NCBI RefSeq assembly: GCF_019880585.1
Contig: NZ_JAINVV010000001.1
Span: 248,001-312,000, forward strand
Length of the DNA stretch: 64,000 nucleotides
Source: Sphingomonas colocasiae
Lineage (GTDB): Bacteria > Pseudomonadota > Alphaproteobacteria > Sphingomonadales > Sphingomonadaceae
Reading direction: 5' to 3'
Shown: positions 34,243 to 43,312 of the stretch, one piece after another
Position numbering within the stretch: the first letter of the stretch is position 1
Layout of the letters: each line of letters begins with the position of its first letter
The notes under the pieces: generated by a model
Told to the model about the DNA's origin: nothing
The model's database searches: none
Seen by the model: only the letters and a program-made list of their open reading frames with translations
Program-made: the position numbers and the translations under genes

Positions 34243-34274
34243 ATCGGGCCGGGTTCGGGAAAACCCGGCCCGAT
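34243..34274. terminator. Perfect 13-bp hairpin downstream of the PRC-like gene
   Basis: ATCGGGCCGGGTT and AACCCGGCCCGAT pair perfectly around a 6-base loop, 13 bp past the stop of the Gly-rich protein gene. It acts on the minus strand, before the next minus-strand gene. Confidence 0.7.
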
Positions 34275-34287
34275 CGGCTTGTCGGAA

Positions 34288-35130
34288 TTATTCGCTGGAT
34301 TGTTCGCCACCCTCGGCGTTCGGCGCCGCGTCTTCCTGGCGCTTCGCTTCGGACTTCACCTCGCCCTTCGACATGGCGGAAACCAGCGCATCGCCCGATG
34401 CGGTGAAATTGCCGGCGGGCAGCGCGACGCTGCGGTCGCCCACGGTCATCAGCAGAGCCGTCACCGTGCCGTCGGCGCTGGTGCGGAGCGACTGGACGGT
34501 GCCAATCGCGCGGCCCTTCGCATCCTCCACCATCATGCCGGGCTGGACCGCGAAATTGCCTGCGCCACTGGCCGCGCCGCTGCCCGTCGCGGTGAGCTGG
34601 CCGAGACTGCCCTGCGCGCTGCCGGCCAGCGATCCGGCCGCATTCGCGCTGCCGCCGACCGTATTCGCGCTGCTTCCGGCCGAAGTCACCGTCGCGAAGG
34701 CTGCATCGCGCGCGCTGCCGGCGGTGCCCCGCACCAAGCCTGCCGTCGGCTGCACGGCGCCGCGCACCGCATCGGTGCCGATCGCCTGCGCGGTAATGCC
34801 GGCATCGGCCGATCCGCTGCCGCTTCCCGATGCCGATCCGCCGATCGTCCGGCCGATCACGTCGGTGCTGCCATTGGCACCGCCATCGGCTGACTGTCGC
34901 GTCGAGGCGCGCGTGCTCACGCGGCCCGAGCGGCGATCGACGCTACGGTCGAGCCGGGTTTCCCCGCTGCGCCCGAGCGTTCCGCCGATGGTGGATCCCA
35001 ATCCGCCCGAGAGGCCGCCTGAGAGGCCGCCGATCGTCTGGCCAAGGCCGCTGCCGCCGAGCAATTGCGCCGATGCAGGCGTGGTGGCCAGCGCGAGGAT
35101 GGTGGTGCCCGCGATCAGGATAAGCTTCAT
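34288..35130 (-). CDS. Secreted Gly/Ser/Ala-rich protein with PRC-barrel-like end
   Basis: A 280-residue exported protein with signal peptide MKLILIAGTTILALATTPASA. Residues 22-190 are low-complexity Gly/Ser/Ala/Thr with repeated GGLSGG and GSGSG runs and no cysteine. The C-terminal part (about 195-260, VQPGMMVEDAKGRAIGTVQ and VALPAGNFTASGDALV) resembles a PRC-barrel domain, a small beta-barrel often found in surface or photosynthetic proteins. It may be a surface or matrix protein. Function is unknown. Confidence 0.65.
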   Translation of the reverse strand: MKLILIAGTTILALATTPASAQLLGGSGLGQTIGGLSGGLSGGLGSTIGGTLGRSGETRLDRSVDRRSGRVSTRASTRQSADGGANGSTDVIGRTIGGSASGSGSGSADAGITAQAIGTDAVRGAVQPTAGLVRGTAGSARDAAFATVTSAGSSANTVGGSANAAGSLAGSAQGSLGQLTATGSGAASGAGNFAVQPGMMVEDAKGRAIGTVQSLRTSADGTVTALLMTVGDRSVALPAGNFTASGDALVSAMSKGEVKSEAKRQEDAAPNAEGGEQSSE

Positions 35131-35223
35131 GATATGTCCTTCCCTTCATCCCGGCGGTCAGGTCGCCGTCACAGGGAGAACGGAGCAGGCATCGGGTTTA
35201 ATCCCGGATGCTGCGTTTTTCTT

Positions 35224-36501
35224 TCACCGGACCCGGCAGGCGCCGCAGATCAGGCCCTGGCCATAGAGCTTGTCCGGGCCTTTGACGCCGAGATCGGCCG
35301 CTTCACGGGCGAGCGCGCGATAGGCCGCGTCGCGCCGCGCGGGATCGGGGCTGGGATAATGTGCGAGCAGCGACGCGGCGACGAGCGGCGCCGCGAACGA
35401 CGTTCCGCGAACCGTACCCATGCCGCCCCGGCCATCGGCGGCGCGCATGTCCGCGCCGGGCGCGGCGAAATCGAGGTGGAGCGCGCGGCCCGCCTCGATC
35501 AACGCGCGATTGCGCCCGTCGACGCCGGTGACCGCGATCACCCCGTCATAGGATGCGGGATAGGCGGGTGGGGCGGCGGGGCCGTCATTGCCGACCGCCG
35601 CCACGATCATCATGCCGCGCGCCTGCGCCGCGCGAACGACGCGCTCAAGCAACGGATTGCGCGGGCCGACCAGGCTGATCGTGACCACGGGCACCCGCTG
35701 GGCGGAAAGCCAGCCCAGCGCGCGCGCGATCGCGGCGGCGTTGCCGCCGGCCGGGCTGCCGCCATAGACGTCCGCGACAAACAGCCGCGATCCTGCGGCG
35801 GGGCTCCGCATCGGTGGGCCGCCGACGAGCAGCGACGCGATCGCGGTGCCGTGATCGCTTGGCCTGGGTGCCCCTGCGAAGCCGCGCTGTTCGATCGGCC
35901 CGCTGAGCGTGGGGTGCCGCGCCACGCCCGCATCGATCATGCCGATCGATGCGGCGGGGCGGGGTGGGGCCGGTTGCCCGGCCAAGGCGAGAATGGATGT
36001 GGGGGCTGATGCGCCGCTCTGGAAGTGAAGCTGGTCGGCGCTGACCGCCGCGTCGCCGGCGATCGCGCGCAATCTCTTCTCCGCCCGGGCAAGCTTCATG
36101 CCCCGGGGCGTGGCGAGGCGAGTGTAGACGATGTCGAGGCCGTCGATCCGTTCCTCGCCGATCAGGGTGAATCCGGCCTCGGTCGCCCGGCGCATCACAT
36201 CCGGCGTCGCATCGACGATCATCAACTCGCCGCGCACCGCCGGATCCCCGTCGGCGTCGAATTCAAGCGTGCTGGATTGGGTTGAAACCAGGTCGCGCAG
36301 TCGCCTTGTCCTGTCGACGATCAATGTTCGCGCCGCCGTCGCGACGGGTTCGACCCGATCGAGCGTGCCGGCGACCGTGCGATCGATCGCATCGGGCAGG
36401 CGTTCCACCACCGGGGGAAACGCGGGCACGAGTTGCGCGTGCAGGGGGGCGGCCGTGCCGACAATGACGCATGACAGGATCATGGGGGATATGCGCCGCA
36501 T
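35224..36501 (-). CDS. Exported S8-family (subtilisin-like) serine peptidase
   Basis: A 425-residue protein with signal peptide MRRISPMILSCVIVGTAAPLHA. An N-terminal propeptide-like region (about 25-180) precedes the peptidase domain with Asp190 (GMIDAGV), His217 (SDHGTAIASLL), oxyanion Asn305 (AVGNDG) and Ser368 (RGTSFAAP), so the triad is complete. Two cysteines close to the C-terminus (ICGAC) may form a disulfide or bind metal. The ATG at 36501 has AGGA at 9 bases. It is divergent from an ECF sigma/anti-sigma pair and may be its target or part of its signalling. Confidence 0.85.
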   Translation of the reverse strand: MRRISPMILSCVIVGTAAPLHAQLVPAFPPVVERLPDAIDRTVAGTLDRVEPVATAARTLIVDRTRRLRDLVSTQSSTLEFDADGDPAVRGELMIVDATPDVMRRATEAGFTLIGEERIDGLDIVYTRLATPRGMKLARAEKRLRAIAGDAAVSADQLHFQSGASAPTSILALAGQPAPPRPAASIGMIDAGVARHPTLSGPIEQRGFAGAPRPSDHGTAIASLLVGGPPMRSPAAGSRLFVADVYGGSPAGGNAAAIARALGWLSAQRVPVVTISLVGPRNPLLERVVRAAQARGMMIVAAVGNDGPAAPPAYPASYDGVIAVTGVDGRNRALIEAGRALHLDFAAPGADMRAADGRGGMGTVRGTSFAAPLVAASLLAHYPSPDPARRDAAYRALAREAADLGVKGPDKLYGQGLICGACRVR

Positions 36502-36556
36502 TTTCGGCATCCTAGCCGCTGCCTTTGGAATTCGTGCGATCTTTTTCGTCATGATA

Positions 36557-36590
36557 GGGATGAAACGCGCGAGCTCGACCGTTTCATCCC
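36557..36590. promoter_or_regulatory. Inverted repeat between S8 peptidase and ECF sigma genes
   Basis: GGGATGAAACG and CGTTTCATCCC are exact reverse complements (11 bp) separated by 12 bases, centred in the 116-bp divergent region. Each arm with the far end resembles a GAAAC...CGTT ECF promoter, so it may be a bidirectional sigma promoter or an operator. Confidence 0.5.
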
Positions 36591-36617
36591 CGAAGGACAT
36601 GACATGGTGATGCGTTG

Positions 36618-37106
36618 ATGGCGTTCGAAAGCGACCTGCTCGCGCTGCTGCCGCGGCTGCGGCGCTTCGCCCTGAGCCTGTCGCGCGACGCGACCGATGG
36701 TGACGATCTGTGCCAGATGGCGGTGGAACGCGCGCTGAAGTCGCGCGACCAGTGGCAGCCGGGTACGCGACTGGATAGCTGGATGTTTCGGATCATGCGC
36801 AATCTGTGGATCGATGAGGTGAGGATGCGCGGCCGCCGCGATCGGACCTTCGCGCCCGAGGAAGCGGGGGCGACGGTGGGAGATGATGGCGATCGCCGCA
36901 TCGAGATGGCGCTAGAGGTTACCGATGTCGGCCGTGCCATGGACCGGTTGCCGCCCGAACAGCGCGAAGCCATCGCGCTGGTGCTGGTCGAGGGCTTCGC
37001 CTATCGCGAGGCGGCCGAGATCCTCGACATACCGATGGGCACGCTGACGTCGCGGCTGGTACGCGGTCGTGAGGCGCTGATGCGCGAGCTGGGGGAAGCG
37101 GCATGA
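36618..37106 (+). CDS. ECF-type RNA polymerase sigma factor
   Basis: A 162-residue sigma factor. Region 2 (about 8-80) has LPRLRRFALSLSRDATDGDDLCQMAVERAL and SWMFRIMRNLWIDEVR, and region 4 (about 105-155) has LPPEQREAIALVLVEGFAYREAAEILDIPMGTLTSRLVRGR. It belongs to the small ECF type controlled by an adjacent membrane anti-sigma. A TTG one codon before the ATG is a less likely start. Its stop overlaps the anti-sigma gene (ATGA). Confidence 0.9.
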   Translation: MAFESDLLALLPRLRRFALSLSRDATDGDDLCQMAVERALKSRDQWQPGTRLDSWMFRIMRNLWIDEVRMRGRRDRTFAPEEAGATVGDDGDRRIEMALEVTDVGRAMDRLPPEQREAIALVLVEGFAYREAAEILDIPMGTLTSRLVRGREALMRELGEAA

Positions 37107-37801
37107 CGATCGATCGCGAAACGCTGATGGCCTATGCCGATGGTGAGCTGGACGAACTCACGCGCCGCCGTGTCGAACAGGCGATCGCCGACGATCCTGC
37201 ACTTGCCGCCCAGGTCGAGGCGGACCGCGCCTTGCGCGCGCGGATTTCCGGTCACTATGCCGGCGTGGCGGACCAACCGGTCCCGGATCGGCTTCGCGCT
37301 TTGCTGGACTCAAATGTCCATGAGATCACCGATGCCCGCCCAATGCGGCAGCCGGTCAGACGCTGGGTCATGAACGCGGCCGCGATAGCGGCGACGTTGA
37401 TCATCGGGGTGTTCGTGGGGCGGGAGATGGGCGATGCCGGTCCATTCCGGACGACCGGCGATATGCTGGTTGCTCAGGGGGCGCTGGCCCGCGCGCTCGA
37501 TACGCAACTCGCGTCCTCCCAATCCGCAAGCGCTGCTACGAGGATCGGTGTCAGTTTTCGGGGTGTCGATGGTGGCTATTGCCGCACTTTTTCCAGCGGG
37601 AAACTCGACGGGCTTGCCTGTCGGACCGAGCAAGGCTGGATTTTGCGCAACATGGCGAATGGCGAGGGGCAGGCGATCCCGGAATATCGGCAAGCCGGCT
37701 CGATGAATCCGGCGCTGCTGGCTGCGGCTCAGGCGATGATGGTCGGCGATCCCCTCGATGCCGCTGCCGAGCAGGCTGCACGGGACGGGCATTGGCGATA
37801 G
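37103..37801 (+). CDS. Membrane anti-sigma factor
   Basis: A 232-residue single-pass protein. The N-terminal cytoplasmic part (1-85) has the anti-sigma pattern ETLMAYADGELDELTRRRVEQAIADDPAL. One membrane helix lies at about 88-106 and a periplasmic domain follows (about 107-232) with two cysteines (GGYCRTF and LACRTEQ). The HxxxCxxC zinc motif of classical ZAS proteins is missing. Overlap with the sigma gene supports the pairing. The periplasmic domain may sense an envelope signal. Confidence 0.82.
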   Translation: MTIDRETLMAYADGELDELTRRRVEQAIADDPALAAQVEADRALRARISGHYAGVADQPVPDRLRALLDSNVHEITDARPMRQPVRRWVMNAAAIAATLIIGVFVGREMGDAGPFRTTGDMLVAQGALARALDTQLASSQSASAATRIGVSFRGVDGGYCRTFSSGKLDGLACRTEQGWILRNMANGEGQAIPEYRQAGSMNPALLAAAQAMMVGDPLDAAAEQAARDGHWR

Positions 37802-37828
37802 CGGCCGATTCGGCCGAGCTACGCACTT

Positions 37829-38392
37829 TCAAGGCGTGACGCTGAGCGAATCCAGTACGCGCGTTGCGATCGGATCGAGCGTTGCGGCACGCGATATCGG
37901 GTAGCGCACCATGGCGCTGACCATCGCGCCCTTGCTCGTCTTGAGCAGGCGGATGCGGATGCGATCGCCCTCCGCCGTGGCGCCGCCGCGATATTCGCGT
38001 TCGCCGATCATCGCGCCTTCGGCATCAGTGGTGCCGTCTCGCAGTGCCTCGATCGCCTGCTGGAAATCCGCATCGCCTTCATTGTCCGCGCCATAGGCGC
38101 GGAGATCGGCATCCACAGCCTTGCCCTCGAAGATGCTGCCATCCTCGTTGGCGGCGGCCGTCAGCTGTTTCCATCCTTCCGGAATCATGACGGAGAAGCC
38201 GTATTTGCTGTTGGCATAGGTGCCGACGGGCTCGTCGGGCTCACCTTCCAGCGCCACGGGTTCGCTATCGACCGGCGTTACCTTCTGCGCGGTCTCGGCA
38301 TTGCTGTTGCCGGGCGTGGTGGCCTGATCGCAGGCCGCCAGGCCGAAGATGGCCGCCAGCAAGCAGATGGATGAAAGTGCCCGGTCCCGCAT
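37829..38392 (-). CDS. Lipoprotein of unknown function
   Basis: A 187-residue protein with a lipoprotein signal (lipobox GLAAC, Cys21). An acidic linker (25-58) and a small domain (about 60-185, YGFSVMIPEGWKQL and RVLDSLSVTP) follow, the latter resembling the PsbP/DcrB-like fold seen in many envelope lipoproteins. No catalytic motif is visible. It converges with the anti-sigma gene, 27 bp away. Confidence 0.65.
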   Translation of the reverse strand: MRDRALSSICLLAAIFGLAACDQATTPGNSNAETAQKVTPVDSEPVALEGEPDEPVGTYANSKYGFSVMIPEGWKQLTAAANEDGSIFEGKAVDADLRAYGADNEGDADFQQAIEALRDGTTDAEGAMIGEREYRGGATAEGDRIRIRLLKTSKGAMVSAMVRYPISRAATLDPIATRVLDSLSVTP

Positions 38393-38498
38393 GGCCGATT
38401 TTCTGACACGCCGAATCAGCGGCGGTCAATCGGCTGCATCGTCCACCTTCGGCAAAAAACACGAAAAATCGCGGGCTGTACGATAAAGGCGAAGGGGA

Positions 38499-39941
38499 TC
38501 AGGCCGCGTCACCGATCCCGAGTTCGCCCAGCTTGCGGTAGAGCGTCGAGCGGCCGATCCCAAGGCGACGGGCGACTTCGGTCATGCGGCCGCGATAATG
38601 GCCGATGGCGAGGCGGATCACATCGGCCTCGATCTCTTCGAGCGGACGGAGATTGCCGTCGGCACGGTATAGCGCGACGCCGGCGCCATCGGCTGCGGCG
38701 GTCAGGCGATTGCCGGCCATGCGTTCGGCAAGCGGGCGGGGATCGGCCGCCTGGCGCGCGATCTCGGGGAAATCGGCGCGGGTCAGCGCATCGCCGTCGC
38801 ACAGCACGGCGGCCCGGAACAGCGCGTTCTGGAGCTGGCGGACATTGCCCGGCCAGTCATAGGTGGTCAGCAGCGCCAGGCCTTCATCGGTGATGCCCAG
38901 GCTGCGCAGGCCCGGCTGCTGCGCGATGCGCGTCAGCATGTGACGGGCGAGCGCCGGAATATCCTCGCGCCGTTCGCGCAAGGGCGGGATCGTCACCTGG
39001 ACGACGTTGAGGCGATAATAGAGGTCTTCGCGAAAGCGGCCGGCGGCCACTTCATCGATCAGCGTCTTGTTGGTTGCCGCGATCACGCGCACATCGACAT
39101 CCGCGACGGCGCGGCCGCCGATCGGCTGAATCTCGCCGGACTGGAGCACGCGCAGCAGTTTCACCTGCGCGTCGAGCGGCAGTTCGCCGACCTCGTCGAG
39201 GAACAACGTGCCGCCATCGGCTTCCTGGAACTTGCCGGTGTGGCGTTCGAACGCGCCGGTAAAGGCGCCGCGCTCATGTCCGAACAGCGCCGACTCGACG
39301 AGGTTGCCTGGAATGGCGCCGCAATTGACCGCGATCATCCGTTTGCGCGCGCGCGGGGACGCCGCATGGATCGCTTCGGCCACCACTTCCTTTCCGACCC
39401 CGCTTTCGCCCTCGATCAGCACGGGCACGCGCGCGCGCGCCGCCTTGGCCGCAATGGCGAGCGCCGCGCGGAAATCGGGGGCGGAGCCGACGATCTCGGC
39501 GAATGCGAGCGGCTGGCTGATCTTTTCGGTGAGCGGGCGCAATTCGCCGGCGGACGCGCCGCTGCCGATGGCGGCGTCGAGCGCCGCCAGCAGCCGATCG
39601 GGGGCGATGGGCTTGACGAGGAAGTCGGTGGCGCCCGCGCGCATCGCCTCGACCGCGGTCGAGACCGAGGTGACGGCGGTGAGCATCAATATGGGCAGCG
39701 CCGGGCGACGCGTGCGGATTTCGGCGATCAGATTGCCGGCGTCGCCATCGGGCACCCAGTGATCGAGCAGGATCGCGTCGAGCATCATGCCGTCCTGCGT
39801 GCCGAGCATCGCGATGGCGGTTTCCGGATCGCCCGCGAAAACGGTGCGCCAGCCTGCGCGGGACGCCAGCGCCGAAACCAGCCGGCGCTGTGCCGGCTCG
39901 TCGTCGATCAGCATCAACACGCGTACCCCGTTCGGCGTCAT
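38499..39941 (-). CDS. NtrC-family sigma-54-dependent response regulator
   Basis: A 480-residue regulator with three domains. The receiver (6-120) has D13/D14, phospho-acceptor Asp60 and Lys110. The AAA+ domain (about 148-375) has Walker A GESGVGKE (178-185), GAFTGA (225-230) for contact with sigma-54, and Walker B GGTLFLDE (243-250). The C-terminal Fis-type helix-turn-helix (about 440-476) has [19 protein letters not shown]. No partner kinase is adjacent. The target genes are unknown; motility, exopolysaccharide or nitrogen genes are usual. Confidence 0.88.
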   Translation of the reverse strand: MTPNGVRVLMLIDDEPAQRRLVSALASRAGWRTVFAGDPETAIAMLGTQDGMMLDAILLDHWVPDGDAGNLIAEIRTRRPALPILMLTAVTSVSTAVEAMRAGATDFLVKPIAPDRLLAALDAAIGSGASAGELRPLTEKISQPLAFAEIVGSAPDFRAALAIAAKAARARVPVLIEGESGVGKEVVAEAIHAASPRARKRMIAVNCGAIPGNLVESALFGHERGAFTGAFERHTGKFQEADGGTLFLDEVGELPLDAQVKLLRVLQSGEIQPIGGRAVADVDVRVIAATNKTLIDEVAAGRFREDLYYRLNVVQVTIPPLRERREDIPALARHMLTRIAQQPGLRSLGITDEGLALLTTYDWPGNVRQLQNALFRAAVLCDGDALTRADFPEIARQAADPRPLAERMAGNRLTAAADGAGVALYRADGNLRPLEEIEADVIRLAIGHYRGRMTEVARRLGIGRSTLYRKLGELGIGDAA

Positions 39942-40000
39942 TTCTGCTCCATCCGTCCCGTAAGGGGACGATATGCCATGGGGGTGGTAAAGACAGGCTT

Positions 40001-40027
40001 AAAGCCGGGCGATGACAGCCGGCTTTT
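40001..40027. terminator. Orphan terminator-like hairpin in a 286-bp gap
   Basis: AAAGCCGG and CCGGCTTT pair across a 10-base loop, followed on the plus strand by one more T. No plus-strand gene precedes it. The gap 39942-40227 between the NtrC-type gene (-) and the oxidase subunit gene (+) otherwise shows no gene. It might end a short leader or small RNA. Confidence 0.35.
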
Positions 40028-40227
40028 CGTCCGATCGCGCATGTCGCCGCGAAGGATCACTTGATCACGGCGTTCGGGCCGGTTCGGGACGCATGGGCTC
40101 CGCTGGGATGGCATATGGCATGCGAAGAGAAGATCCGCCCGCAAAGTTGCGATCAGCGGGGCTTGAGGCGGCCGGCTTTGCTGGCTAAGGCACCCCGGAC
40201 TAGAATGTTGGCAGGGGAACATTGAAC

Positions 40228-40353
40228 ATGGCTGGCAATGGCGACATGAAGGCACATCAGCAGACCTATGACGGCTTTATTGGCCTGTTCAAATGGGGAA
40301 CCGTTGCGAGCGCGCTTGTCGTGATGCTCGTCGTCTATCTCCTCGCTAGCTGA
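40228..40353 (+). CDS. aa3-type cytochrome c oxidase subunit IV
   Basis: A 41-codon gene. After a short polar N-terminus (MAGNGDMKAHQQTYDGF) comes one membrane helix (about 23-40, ending VVYLLAS). This matches the small bacterial aa3-type oxidase subunit IV family (COX4_pro_2), which typically has the H-x-x-TYxGF-x-x-LxKWGT pattern also seen here. The protein binds at the periphery of cytochrome aa3 oxidase. It lies 9 bp upstream of pntAA, an order common in sphingomonads, and may be co-transcribed with it. Confidence 0.85.
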   Translation: MAGNGDMKAHQQTYDGFIGLFKWGTVASALVVMLVVYLLAS

Positions 40354-40362
40354 CGCACGCAC

Positions 40363-41490
40363 ATGAAAATCGCGGTCCTTAAGGAGGACGCGGCCGGCGA
40401 ACGTCGTGTTTCGGCGACGCCGGAGACGGTGAAGAAATTCATCGCATTGGGAGCGACGCTGGCGGTCGAATCGGGCGCCGGCGGCGATGCGTCGATCGCC
40501 GATGCCGATTATGCGGCGATGGGCGCGAGCGTCGGCACGCGTGGCGAGACGCTCAAGGATGCCGACATTGTGCTCGGCGTCCAGGGGCCGTCGCCCGCCA
40601 GCCTGAAGGGCGTCAAGCCCGGTGCATGGCTGGTCGCGGGGCTCAATCCGTTCGGCGAGCGCGCACGCGTCGACGATTATGCCAAGGCCGGCGTCGAGGC
40701 GCTGGCGATGGAGTTCATGCCGCGCATCACGCGTGCGCAGTCGATGGACATCCTGTCCAGCCAGTCCAACCTGTCGGGCTACAAGGCGGTGCTTGACGCG
40801 GCGGCCGAATATGGCCGCGCCTTTCCGATGATGATGACGGCGGCGGGCACGGTTTCGGCGGCCAAGCTGTTCGTCATGGGCGTCGGCGTCGCCGGCCTCC
40901 AGGCGATCGCGACCGGCCGGCGGCTGGGTGCGCAGGTTTCCGCGACCGATGTGCGTTCCGCCACCAAGGAACAGATCCTGTCGCTCGGCGCCAAGCCGAT
41001 CTTCGTCGAGAATGTCGCGGGGATCGAGGGCGAAGGTTCGGGCGGCTATGCGACCGAGATGTCGCCGGAATATCAGAAGGCGCAGGCCGAACTGGTCTCC
41101 GCGCATATCGCCAAGCAGGACATCGTCATCACCACTGCACTGATCCCGGGGCGCCCCGCGCCGCGGCTGATCAGCGACGCGCAGATCGCGACGATGAAGC
41201 CGGGCAGCGTGATCGTCGATCTGGCGGTGGAGCAGGGCGGAAACGTCGAGGGTGCGGTCGCGGGCGAGATCGTGGTGAAGCACGGCGTCAAGATCGTCGG
41301 CCACCGCAACGTGCCGAGCCGGCTCGCCGCCGATAGCTCGGCACTGTTCGCGCGCAATCTGTTCAACTTCCTGAGCGCCTTCTGGGACAAGGAAGCGGGC
41401 CGCCCGGTGCTGCCCGACGAGGACGAGATCACGCAGGCGATCCGGCTGACCAAGGATGGTGCGGTCGTGAACCAGAGGTTGCTGGGTTAG
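40363..41490 (+). CDS. pntAA: PntAA, NAD(P) transhydrogenase alpha subunit part 1
   Basis: The soluble NAD(H)-binding domain I of proton-translocating transhydrogenase, 375 residues, encoded separately from the membrane part as in Rhodospirillum. Visible are KEDAAGERRVSATPE at the start, MEFMPRITRAQSMD, the nucleotide-binding GVGVAGLQAIATGRRLGA, and ALIPGRPAPRLI. With pntAB and pntB it couples proton flow to NADPH formation. Spacing to pntAB is 88 bp and contains an inverted repeat pair. Confidence 0.95.
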   Translation: MKIAVLKEDAAGERRVSATPETVKKFIALGATLAVESGAGGDASIADADYAAMGASVGTRGETLKDADIVLGVQGPSPASLKGVKPGAWLVAGLNPFGERARVDDYAKAGVEALAMEFMPRITRAQSMDILSSQSNLSGYKAVLDAAAEYGRAFPMMMTAAGTVSAAKLFVMGVGVAGLQAIATGRRLGAQVSATDVRSATKEQILSLGAKPIFVENVAGIEGEGSGGYATEMSPEYQKAQAELVSAHIAKQDIVITTALIPGRPAPRLISDAQIATMKPGSVIVDLAVEQGGNVEGAVAGEIVVKHGVKIVGHRNVPSRLAADSSALFARNLFNFLSAFWDKEAGRPVLPDEDEITQAIRLTKDGAVVNQRLLG

Positions 41491-41506
41491 TCATTCTAAG
41501 ACCGTT

Positions 41507-41562
41507 CGTGTCGAGCGAAGTCGAGACACGCTGCGCAAGGTCCCTCGACTTCGCTCGGGACC
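41507..41562. repeat. Inverted repeat pair between pntAA and pntAB
   Basis: GAGCGAAGTCGA (41513-41524) and its exact complement TCGACTTCGCTC (41545-41556) lie in opposite orientation, each framed by its own short palindromic arms (CGTGTC/GACACG and GGTCCC/GGGACC). The element has the look of a dispersed sphingomonad intergenic repeat. It could adjust subunit expression within the operon. Confidence 0.65.
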
Positions 41563-41578
41563 AACGGGGGTAGGAACT

Positions 41579-41860
41579 ATGGACTTCATTTCGATCCTGT
41601 CGATCTTCGTGCTGGCGTGTTTCGTCGGCTATTATGTGGTCTGGTCGGTGACGCCGGCGCTGCACACGCCGCTGATGGCGGTGACGAACGCGATTTCATC
41701 GGTGATCATCGTCGGCGCGCTGATCGCCAGCGCCGCGGCGGGATCGCCTTCGGCGAAATGGCTCGGCCTGATCGCGGTGGCGCTGGCCAGCGTGAACATC
41801 TTCGGCGGTTTCGCGGTCACCGAACGCATGCTCGCCATGTACAAGAAGAAGGAGCGCTGA
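41579..41860 (+). CDS. pntAB: PntAB, NAD(P) transhydrogenase alpha subunit part 2
   Basis: A 93-residue membrane subunit with three hydrophobic helices (about 3-23, 33-55 and 62-83) and the conserved GYYVVWSVTPALHTPLMAVTNAIS. It forms part of the proton channel (domain II) together with PntB. It lies 1 bp before pntB. Confidence 0.95.
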   Translation: MDFISILSIFVLACFVGYYVVWSVTPALHTPLMAVTNAISSVIIVGALIASAAAGSPSAKWLGLIAVALASVNIFGGFAVTERMLAMYKKKER

Positions 41861-41861
41861 G

Positions 41862-43277
41862 ATGCACGAGGCTGCTCCCATCAATCCCTTCGTCGCGCTC
41901 GCCTATCTGATCGCGGGCGTCTGCTTCATCCTGGCGCTGCGCGGGCTTTCGAGCCCGGCCTCCAGCCGCCGCGGCAACCGTTTCGGCATGTTCGGCATGG
42001 CGCTGGCGGTCGTCACCACGCTGGTGACGCACGAGATCGCCAGCCTGCCCGAGATCCTCGGCGCGATCGCGGTAGGCGGTGCCATCGGCTTCGTCACTGC
42101 ACGCAAGATCGCGATGACCGATATGCCGCAGCTCGTCGCCGCCTTCCACTCGCTGGTCGGCCTTGCCGCCGTGCTCGTCGCGGCTGCCGCCTATCTCAAT
42201 CCCGAAGCCTTCCATATCGTCGACGCGGCGGGTGAGATCTTCGCGGTGAGCCGGATCGAGATGGGGCTGGGTATCGCGATCGGTGCGATCACCTTCTCCG
42301 GATCGGTCATCGCCTTCCTGAAGCTGAACGGCAACATGTCGGGCGCGCCGATCATGCTGCCCGGCCGCCACGTCATCAATCTGGGTACGCTGGCCGCGAT
42401 CCTGGGCCTGATCGCCTATTTCGTGACCGACCAGAGCCCCTGGGTGTTCTGGACGGTGACCGCGCTCAGCTTCCTGATCGGCTTCCTGCTGATCATCCCG
42501 ATCGGCGGCGCGGACATGCCGGTCGTGGTCTCGATGCTCAACAGCTATTCGGGCTGGGCCGCCGCCGCGATGGGCTTCACGCTGGGCAACAGCGCGATGA
42601 TCATCACCGGCGCGCTGGTGGGCTCGTCGGGCGCGATCCTCAGCTACATCATGTGCAAGGCGATGAACCGCAGTTTCATCTCGGTGATCGCGGGCGGTTT
42701 CGGCGCCGCGCCCGAGGCATCGGGCGGCGCCGCCAAGGTGGACCGCCCGTGGAAGCGCGGCTCCGCCGAGGATGCCGCTTTCCTGATGGGCCAGGCCGAA
42801 CAGGTGATCATCGTGCCCGGTTACGGCATGGCGGTCGCGCAGGCGCAGCACGCGCTGCGCGAGATGGGCGACCTGCTCAAGGCGCAGGGCGTGCGCGTGA
42901 AATATGCGATCCACCCGGTCGCCGGCCGCATGCCCGGCCATATGAACGTGCTGCTGGCCGAGGCGAACGTGCCTTATGACGAGGTGTTCGAACTGGAGGA
43001 CATCAACTCCGAATTCGCGCAGACCGACGTCGCCTTCGTGATCGGCGCCAACGACGTGACCAACCCGGCGGCGAAGACCGACAAGACCTCGCCGATCTAT
43101 GGCATGCCCGTGCTCGACGTCGAAAAGGCCAAGACCGTGCTGTTCGTGAAGCGTTCGATGGGCGGTGTCGGCTATGCCGGCGTCGACAACGACGTCTTCT
43201 ACATGGACAACACGATGATGCTCCTCGCCGACGCCAAGAAGATGGTCGAGGAAATCGTCAAGTCGCTGGGCCACTAG
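41862..43277 (+). CDS. pntB: PntB, NAD(P) transhydrogenase beta subunit
   Basis: A 471-residue protein. The N-terminal membrane domain II has about nine helices (residues 1-270). The C-terminal NADP(H)-binding domain III (about 290-471) includes VIIVPGYGMAVAQAQH, HPVAGRMPGHMNVLLAE, GANDVTNPAA and the end GVDNDVFY. All are canonical. It completes the transhydrogenase operon, with a hairpin directly after the gene. Confidence 0.96.
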   Translation: MHEAAPINPFVALAYLIAGVCFILALRGLSSPASSRRGNRFGMFGMALAVVTTLVTHEIASLPEILGAIAVGGAIGFVTARKIAMTDMPQLVAAFHSLVGLAAVLVAAAAYLNPEAFHIVDAAGEIFAVSRIEMGLGIAIGAITFSGSVIAFLKLNGNMSGAPIMLPGRHVINLGTLAAILGLIAYFVTDQSPWVFWTVTALSFLIGFLLIIPIGGADMPVVVSMLNSYSGWAAAAMGFTLGNSAMIITGALVGSSGAILSYIMCKAMNRSFISVIAGGFGAAPEASGGAAKVDRPWKRGSAEDAAFLMGQAEQVIIVPGYGMAVAQAQHALREMGDLLKAQGVRVKYAIHPVAGRMPGHMNVLLAEANVPYDEVFELEDINSEFAQTDVAFVIGANDVTNPAAKTDKTSPIYGMPVLDVEKAKTVLFVKRSMGGVGYAGVDNDVFYMDNTMMLLADAKKMVEEIVKSLGH

Positions 43278-43286
43278 AGCGATTTG

Positions 43287-43312
43287 TCGTTCGATGGAAT
43301 CATCGAACGACT
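43287..43312 (+). terminator. Hairpin after pntB
   Basis: GTCGTTCGATG and CATCGAACGAC form a perfect 11-bp stem with a GAAT loop, 10 bp past the pntB stop. A U-run is lacking. Confidence 0.55.
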
